Shown one piece after another: positions 59,383 through 64,000 of a stretch of 64,000 nt of DNA. Within the stretch, counting starts at the first letter, position 1; the number at the start of each line of letters is the position of its first letter. The stretch covers positions 546,991 to 610,990 of the forward strand of contig NZ_MUHH01000017.1 of NCBI RefSeq assembly GCF_002217475.1, given 5' to 3'. Both the position numbers and the translations under genes were made by a program. The DNA comes from Flavobacterium tructae. Its GTDB lineage: Bacteria > Bacteroidota > Bacteroidia > Flavobacteriales > Flavobacteriaceae. Under the pieces are notes generated by a model that saw only the letters and a list, made by a program, of their open reading frames with translations, did no database searches and had not been told where the DNA came from.

Positions 59383-62300
59383 ATGAAATTAACAAAATTA
59401 CTTATTTTTTGTTTTTCGTTTCTGTTGTTTTCAGTTGTCACAATGGCGCAGGATGTTACAGTAAGCGGAATCATAAATGATGAAAATGGAATGCCAGTTC
59501 CGGGTGCGTCTATTTTAATAAAAGGTACAAATAAGGCGACAGCATCTGATTTCGATGGAAAATTTCAGATCAATGTTCCTGCAAACGGCACCTTAACAAT
59601 TAGTTTTGTAGGTTATAATACAGTACAGGAAGCTGTAAACGGAAGAACTAAAATTGATGTTAAGTTAAAAGCGGAATCTCAGGCCCTAAATGAAGTTGTA
59701 GTAGTAGGATACGGTACACAAAAGAAAAGTGTCGTTACAGGTTCTATATCCAGTGTTAAGGCAAAAGACTTAGAGAGTCTCCCTATAACAAGGGTAGAAC
59801 AAGCGCTACAAGGAAGAGTTTCCGGGGTTTCTATTGCAGCAAATGCAGGACAACCGGGATCAGCTTCGACCATACGTATTCGAGGTTTTACTACATTAAA
59901 CAATAATGATCCTTTATGGGTTGTAGATGGTGTAATCGTTGATAATGGAGGTATTGGTTACCTAAACCAGTCTGATATCGAGTCTATCGAGGTGCTTAAA
60001 GATGGCGCTTCAGGAGCTATTTATGGTTCTCGTGCAGCGGCCGGAGTTATTCTTGTAACTACAAAAAAAGGTAAAGCAGGTAAAATCTCGGTAAGCTATA
60101 CCGGTTTTGCAGGAACATCTCAGGCAGCTAAAAAATTAGATTTACTAGATGCTAATCAGTATGTAACTATTATGAATGAAGCTAACGTAAATGGCGGAAC
60201 TCCGAATAGATACACCGTTCCTGCAAATGTTGGAAACGGAACAGACTGGCAGAATGTAATTTTTAATAATCATGCACAACGTTCTTCTCATGAGCTAAGT
60301 TTTAGCGGTGGTAACGATACGTCAACTTTTTACATGTCTTTTGGATTAACAGATCAGGAAGGTATTGTAAACTCTGATATTTCTAATTACAACAGAAAAA
60401 ATATCCGTTTGAACTCTAACCATAAATTAGGGAAGTATATTAAAATTGGTCAAACTTTAGGATATTCTCACGAAAAAACAATTGGTGTAGGAAATACCAA
60501 TGATGAGTTTGGAGGGCCTTTGTCGTCAGCCATAAACTTAGATCCGTTAACACCGGTACTTGTTGCACCGGGTGCGGCAACCGGGGCAGGTACTCCGTAC
60601 GAGAACAAAAATGCGCTTAGAGATGCAAACGGAAATTATTACGGTATCTCGACAATTGTAACTCAGGAAACTTCAAATCCATTAGCGTATACGCAAACAA
60701 GATTAGGAAATAATGATTTTGCAGATAATTTTGTTGGAAATATTTTTGCTGAAGCAGAAATTTTACCCGGATTAAAATTCAAATCTACTGCAGGTGGAAA
60801 ATTAGCCTATTACGGTTCAGATAACTTTACACCGGTTTATTACTTAAACGGAGCTACCAAAAAAGATGTAAATGAATTGTTCCGATCGTACAAAAAATCT
60901 TTCAGCTGGAACTGGGAGAACACTCTAAACTACGATAAGAAAATTGGAAATCATCATTTCGGTATTTTAATTGGAAAAGGTACTTATGTTGATAATATTA
61001 CTTCCGGTAATGATATCACCTACAGAGGTGTACCGGCTACGACACATGCCGAAGCTTCTTTTAATGTTGACATTCCAATTTCTGATAAAATAGCAAACGC
61101 TTACAATGCACAAGCTTTAGAACACAGAGTGGAGTCCTTGTTTTCCAGATTAAACTACGATTACAAAGAAAAATATATTTTTACCGGGATTCTTCGTCGT
61201 GATGGTTCTACACGCTTTGGACCAAACCATAAATACGGAACTTTCCCGTCAGTATCTTTAGGTTGGGTTCCTTCCAAAGAAAATTTCTGGGGAGAAAATA
61301 AAATCGTGAATACTTTAAAAATAAGAGGAGGTTATGGAGTTACGGGTAATGATTCCTCTCCTGATTTCTTATACATTTCTACAGTTGGAATTCAAAGAAA
61401 CTATACTATCGGTGGGGTAATTGTTAACGGACAAAGTCCAAATGCGATTCCAAACCCTGATTTGAAATGGGAAGAAACCAAACAACTTAACATTGGTTTT
61501 GAAACTACTTTATTGCATGACTTCAATTTAAGTGTGGACCTTTTCAACAAGAAAACAGAAGGTATCTTAATGAAAGTACCGATTCCGGGTTATGTTGGAG
61601 CCACGGGTAATACTTATGCAAACTTAGCAGATATGGAAAATCGCGGTGTAGATATTGAATTAGGCTACCGTAAGAAAATTGGAGAATTGAACCTGTCTGT
61701 TAATGGAAACTTCTCTTACATCAAAAATGAAATTACTTATATAGACAAAGGAGTTAATTTCTTAGTTGGAGACGAAACGGTACAATCCAGTTCTTATGAA
61801 ATCAACAGAACGGAAGTTGGTCATGCGTATAACTCCTTCTACGGATTTAAAACAAATGGTATTTTCCAGACTCAGGCCGATATTGATTCTTATAAAAATG
61901 CGGCAGGAAAAGTAATTCAGCCTAATGCTAAACCGGGAGATTTTCGTTGGCAGGATTTGGATGGAGATGGCGTAATCGGAGCTAACGACAGAACTTTCTT
62001 AGGAACTTCATTGCCTAAATTCACGTATGGATTTACTATGAACTTAGCTTACAAGGGATTCGATATGTTAGTTTTTGGTCAGGGTGCGGGAGGAAATATG
62101 ATCTATCAGGGATTGAGAAGACTTGATATTTCTACAGCAAATTATCAAACAGAAGTTATGGGACGCTGGACAGGACCGGGATCAACAAACAGTTATCCGA
62201 GAGTCACTACTGATGATTCCAACAAAAACTTTACGAATCCATCAGATTTCAATTTGCAAAAAGGAGATTTCTTCCGATTCAAAACAATCCAACTTGGATA

Positions 62301-62514
62301 TTCATTTCCAAAAGAATGGATAGAAAGCATCTCATTGCAAAAAGTAAGATTGTATGTAACAGGAGAAAATTTATGGACGATTACCAAATATACAGGTTAT
62401 GATCCTGAAATTGGAGGTCCTACTACAGCCGGAATGAACAACGTACAGGGTGTTGACAGAGGATATTACCCTCAGGCAAAATCGTATATGTTAGGAGTTA
62501 ATTTGCAATTTTAA
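59383..62514 (+). CDS. SusC/RagA family TonB-linked outer-membrane receptor
   Basis: 1043 residues. The signal peptide (about 1-22) precedes a carboxypeptidase-like (CarboxypepD_reg) domain (about 24-100: GIINDENGMPVPGASILIKG). The plug starts at the TonB-box-like VVVGYGTQKK (about 107-116) and has RIRGFTTLNNNDPLWVVDG. A 22-strand barrel ends in LGVNLQF. SusC imports a nutrient, classically a glycan but also peptides or iron chelates, with energy from TonB. Its SusD partner begins 18 bases downstream. No glycoside hydrolase lies inside the window, so the substrate cannot be inferred. Confidence 0.96.
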   Translation: MKLTKLLIFCFSFLLFSVVTMAQDVTVSGIINDENGMPVPGASILIKGTNKATASDFDGKFQINVPANGTLTISFVGYNTVQEAVNGRTKIDVKLKAESQALNEVVVVGYGTQKKSVVTGSISSVKAKDLESLPITRVEQALQGRVSGVSIAANAGQPGSASTIRIRGFTTLNNNDPLWVVDGVIVDNGGIGYLNQSDIESIEVLKDGASGAIYGSRAAAGVILVTTKKGKAGKISVSYTGFAGTSQAAKKLDLLDANQYVTIMNEANVNGGTPNRYTVPANVGNGTDWQNVIFNNHAQRSSHELSFSGGNDTSTFYMSFGLTDQEGIVNSDISNYNRKNIRLNSNHKLGKYIKIGQTLGYSHEKTIGVGNTNDEFGGPLSSAINLDPLTPVLVAPGAATGAGTPYENKNALRDANGNYYGISTIVTQETSNPLAYTQTRLGNNDFADNFVGNIFAEAEILPGLKFKSTAGGKLAYYGSDNFTPVYYLNGATKKDVNELFRSYKKSFSWNWENTLNYDKKIGNHHFGILIGKGTYVDNITSGNDITYRGVPATTHAEASFNVDIPISDKIANAYNAQALEHRVESLFSRLNYDYKEKYIFTGILRRDGSTRFGPNHKYGTFPSVSLGWVPSKENFWGENKIVNTLKIRGGYGVTGNDSSPDFLYISTVGIQRNYTIGGVIVNGQSPNAIPNPDLKWEETKQLNIGFETTLLHDFNLSVDLFNKKTEGILMKVPIPGYVGATGNTYANLADMENRGVDIELGYRKKIGELNLSVNGNFSYIKNEITYIDKGVNFLVGDETVQSSSYEINRTEVGHAYNSFYGFKTNGIFQTQADIDSYKNAAGKVIQPNAKPGDFRWQDLDGDGVIGANDRTFLGTSLPKFTYGFTMNLAYKGFDMLVFGQGAGGNMIYQGLRRLDISTANYQTEVMGRWTGPGSTNSYPRVTTDDSNKNFTNPSDFNLQKGDFFRFKTIQLGYSFPKEWIESISLQKVRLYVTGENLWTITKYTGYDPEIGGPTTAGMNNVQGVDRGYYPQAKSYMLGVNLQF

Positions 62515-62532
62515 ATTTAAAAAAAAGATATT

Positions 62533-64000
62533 ATGAAACTTATAAGTTTTAAACAATCATTATTCGCTTTTGGGGTGTTACTTACACTTGGATCGTGCGA
62601 TACCGATGAAAAATTGGAGGTAAAGGGAGATGGAGTAGTACTGGAAGATAATTTTTACAGAAACGAAACCGAGGCTTATTCAGGTCTGGTAGCAGCATAC
62701 GATAAACTAGGAAAGTTTGCAGGAGCAATGGAAAATGCACCCTTATTATTCTTAAACTCTGCATCCGATGACTTCTATGCAGGTGGGGGTGGTTCAGACG
62801 ACCAGCCTGGACTACAGGTGGCATCGAACTATTCTGTTAGTCCGGCTAATATTCCACCGGCAATTTGGGCAGATTATTACAAAGGCGTAGCAAGATGCAA
62901 CGTCATGCTGGTAAAACTTCCGAATGTTCCTATGGATGCCGCTAAGAAAGCAAGATTTGCCGCAGAAGTAAAAGCGTTACGTGCTTATTATTATTTTGAT
63001 CTGGTGAGAATGTTTAAGAATATTCCTTTGATTCTGACACCACTAACGAAAAACGAAATTCCTTTAGTTATGCAGGCTAAACCGGAAGAGGTTTATGCAC
63101 AAATTGAAAAAGATTTAAACGAAGCAATTCCTGATTTGCCAATGACCATACCTGCACCTGAGTTAGGAAGATTCTCTAAAGGAGCTGCAACAGCACTTTT
63201 AGGAAAAGTATATTTATACGATAATAAAAAGCCACAGGCGGCGGTTGAATTGGCAAAAGTAAACGGAACTCCCGGAGGAACAAGTAGTTTTGGCTATAAG
63301 CTGATGGATACTTTCGCTTCTTTATGGGATCATACCAAAAAATTCAATTCAGAATCTATCTTTGAAATTACCTATACCGATAAATCCAATGCAGATTGGG
63401 GGAATTTTGAAAGAGGTGATGACGAAGGTAACGTTGCTGCTCAGCTGATGGGAATCAGAGATTATTCCAGAACAAAATATGGAAAAGCAGCACTTTTACC
63501 AGATTATATTAATGGATGGGGCTTTTGTGTTGTTACCGCAGATCTGGCAAATACAATGAAAAGCGATCCACGTTTCGCGTCTACTATTTTTGATGCAAAG
63601 ACTGCAAGAGCTACCGGAGATCCGGATAAAGATCCAAACACTTTGATTACTTACAAAGACAGTTATCAGGAGACCGGATATCATTTTATTAAATATGCAC
63701 CGGTTAATGCCGATATCAAAGCAAGTAACCCTTTCTTAAATTTTGGAATCAATACCTACGTTATTCGTTTGGCAGATACTTATTTATTAGAGGCTGAAGC
63801 TTTAGGAGGAACAGGAGCAAGAGCTCAGGCACTACTAGATGCTGTTAGATTAAGAGCCGGATTAACATCAGTACCGGTTTCTATTCCGGCTATTTTAGCC
63901 GAAAGAAGATTAGAACTTGCAGGTGAAGGTCATCGTTGGTTTGATTTGGTGAGAACAGGTCAGGCTGCTGCCAAACTTGCTTTCAAAGGATTTCAGGCCA
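62533..64000 (+). CDS. SusD/RagB family nutrient-binding lipoprotein (3' end cut by the window)
   Basis: 489 complete codons are visible from ATG 62533; the frame is open to the window edge. The signal peptide ends in a lipobox, LTLGSC (Cys22). TPR-like helices follow, with NPFLNFGINTYVIRLADTYL near 395 and the near-C-terminal block LAERRLELAGEGHRWFDLVR near 455-474, so only a few dozen residues are missing. SusD forms the lid over the SusC barrel and captures the ligand. It follows susC by 18 bases in one operon. Confidence 0.95.
   Translation, partial: MKLISFKQSLFAFGVLLTLGSCDTDEKLEVKGDGVVLEDNFYRNETEAYSGLVAAYDKLGKFAGAMENAPLLFLNSASDDFYAGGGGSDDQPGLQVASNYSVSPANIPPAIWADYYKGVARCNVMLVKLPNVPMDAAKKARFAAEVKALRAYYYFDLVRMFKNIPLILTPLTKNEIPLVMQAKPEEVYAQIEKDLNEAIPDLPMTIPAPELGRFSKGAATALLGKVYLYDNKKPQAAVELAKVNGTPGGTSSFGYKLMDTFASLWDHTKKFNSESIFEITYTDKSNADWGNFERGDDEGNVAAQLMGIRDYSRTKYGKAALLPDYINGWGFCVVTADLANTMKSDPRFASTIFDAKTARATGDPDKDPNTLITYKDSYQETGYHFIKYAPVNADIKASNPFLNFGINTYVIRLADTYLLEAEALGGTGARAQALLDAVRLRAGLTSVPVSIPAILAERRLELAGEGHRWFDLVRTGQAAAKLAFKGFQA

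Noticed and set aside
1..64000. tRNA, rRNA, tmRNA or prophage sequences
   Set aside because: None seen by eye: no cloverleaf with T-loop GTTCGA context, no rRNA signature stretches, no integrase or phage structural genes. A program such as tRNAscan-SE would settle tRNAs.

Overview
The window is a chromosomal segment of a gliding bacterium of the Bacteroidota, almost certainly a Flavobacterium. Evidence: low GC; A-rich leaders without Shine-Dalgarno sequences; many matches to the Bacteroidota -7 promoter box (TAnnTTTG); a SusC/SusD pair; gliding and type IX secretion genes (gldA, gldE, gldD, porV, porU, gldJ); and the dispersed palindromic repeats typical of Flavobacterium intergenic DNA. No rRNA, tRNA, CRISPR array, prophage or insertion sequence was seen. 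All assignments come from reading motifs and recalling families, without database searches.

Layout. 0-12 kb: gldA, a tandem pair of small outer-membrane beta-barrel genes, metE with a divergent Lrp/AsnC regulator, dgt, a DUF3078 gene, dxs, a tadA-type deaminase and an orphan membrane protein. 12-21 kb: a very large alpha-2-macroglobulin lipoprotein followed by its usual partner pbpC, then a small DUF2798 membrane protein and a Crp/Fnr regulator. 21-27 kb: RNase G, a 30-residue very basic protein, HU, mutY, then ssb-gldE-gldD. 27-30 kb: accessory-looking DNA with a VOC protein, a lipoprotein HMA domain, a DMT exporter, two copies of a structured RNA and a 77-residue orphan. 30-37 kb: an M16 protease pair, rplU-rpmA, a serine hydrolase and an AraC regulator. 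37-49 kb: AsmA-like protein, miaE, a glycosyltransferase, an M1 aminopeptidase, pdhC/pdhA, cdd and porV. 49-56 kb: porU, the divergent gldJ and murF. 56-64 kb: a membrane-tethered sensor/regulator divergent from susC-susD; susD runs off the right edge.

How the genes work together. GldD, GldE and GldJ belong to the gliding/T9SS machinery, GldA to an ABC transporter associated with gliding, and PorU/PorV form the cell-surface sortase that processes T9SS cargo. The A2M and PbpC pair looks like an envelope defence and repair module. The SusCD pair with its divergent one-component regulator looks like a nutrient-uptake locus.

The most unusual signal is at 29482-29730: two diverged copies of a compact RNA fold. 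Each has a hairpin capped by GAAA plus an element resembling the 11-nt tetraloop receptor (UAUGG/CCUAAG type). Paired positions covary between the copies, and the second copy is bracketed by a 22-23 bp direct repeat that contains the start codon of the following small gene.
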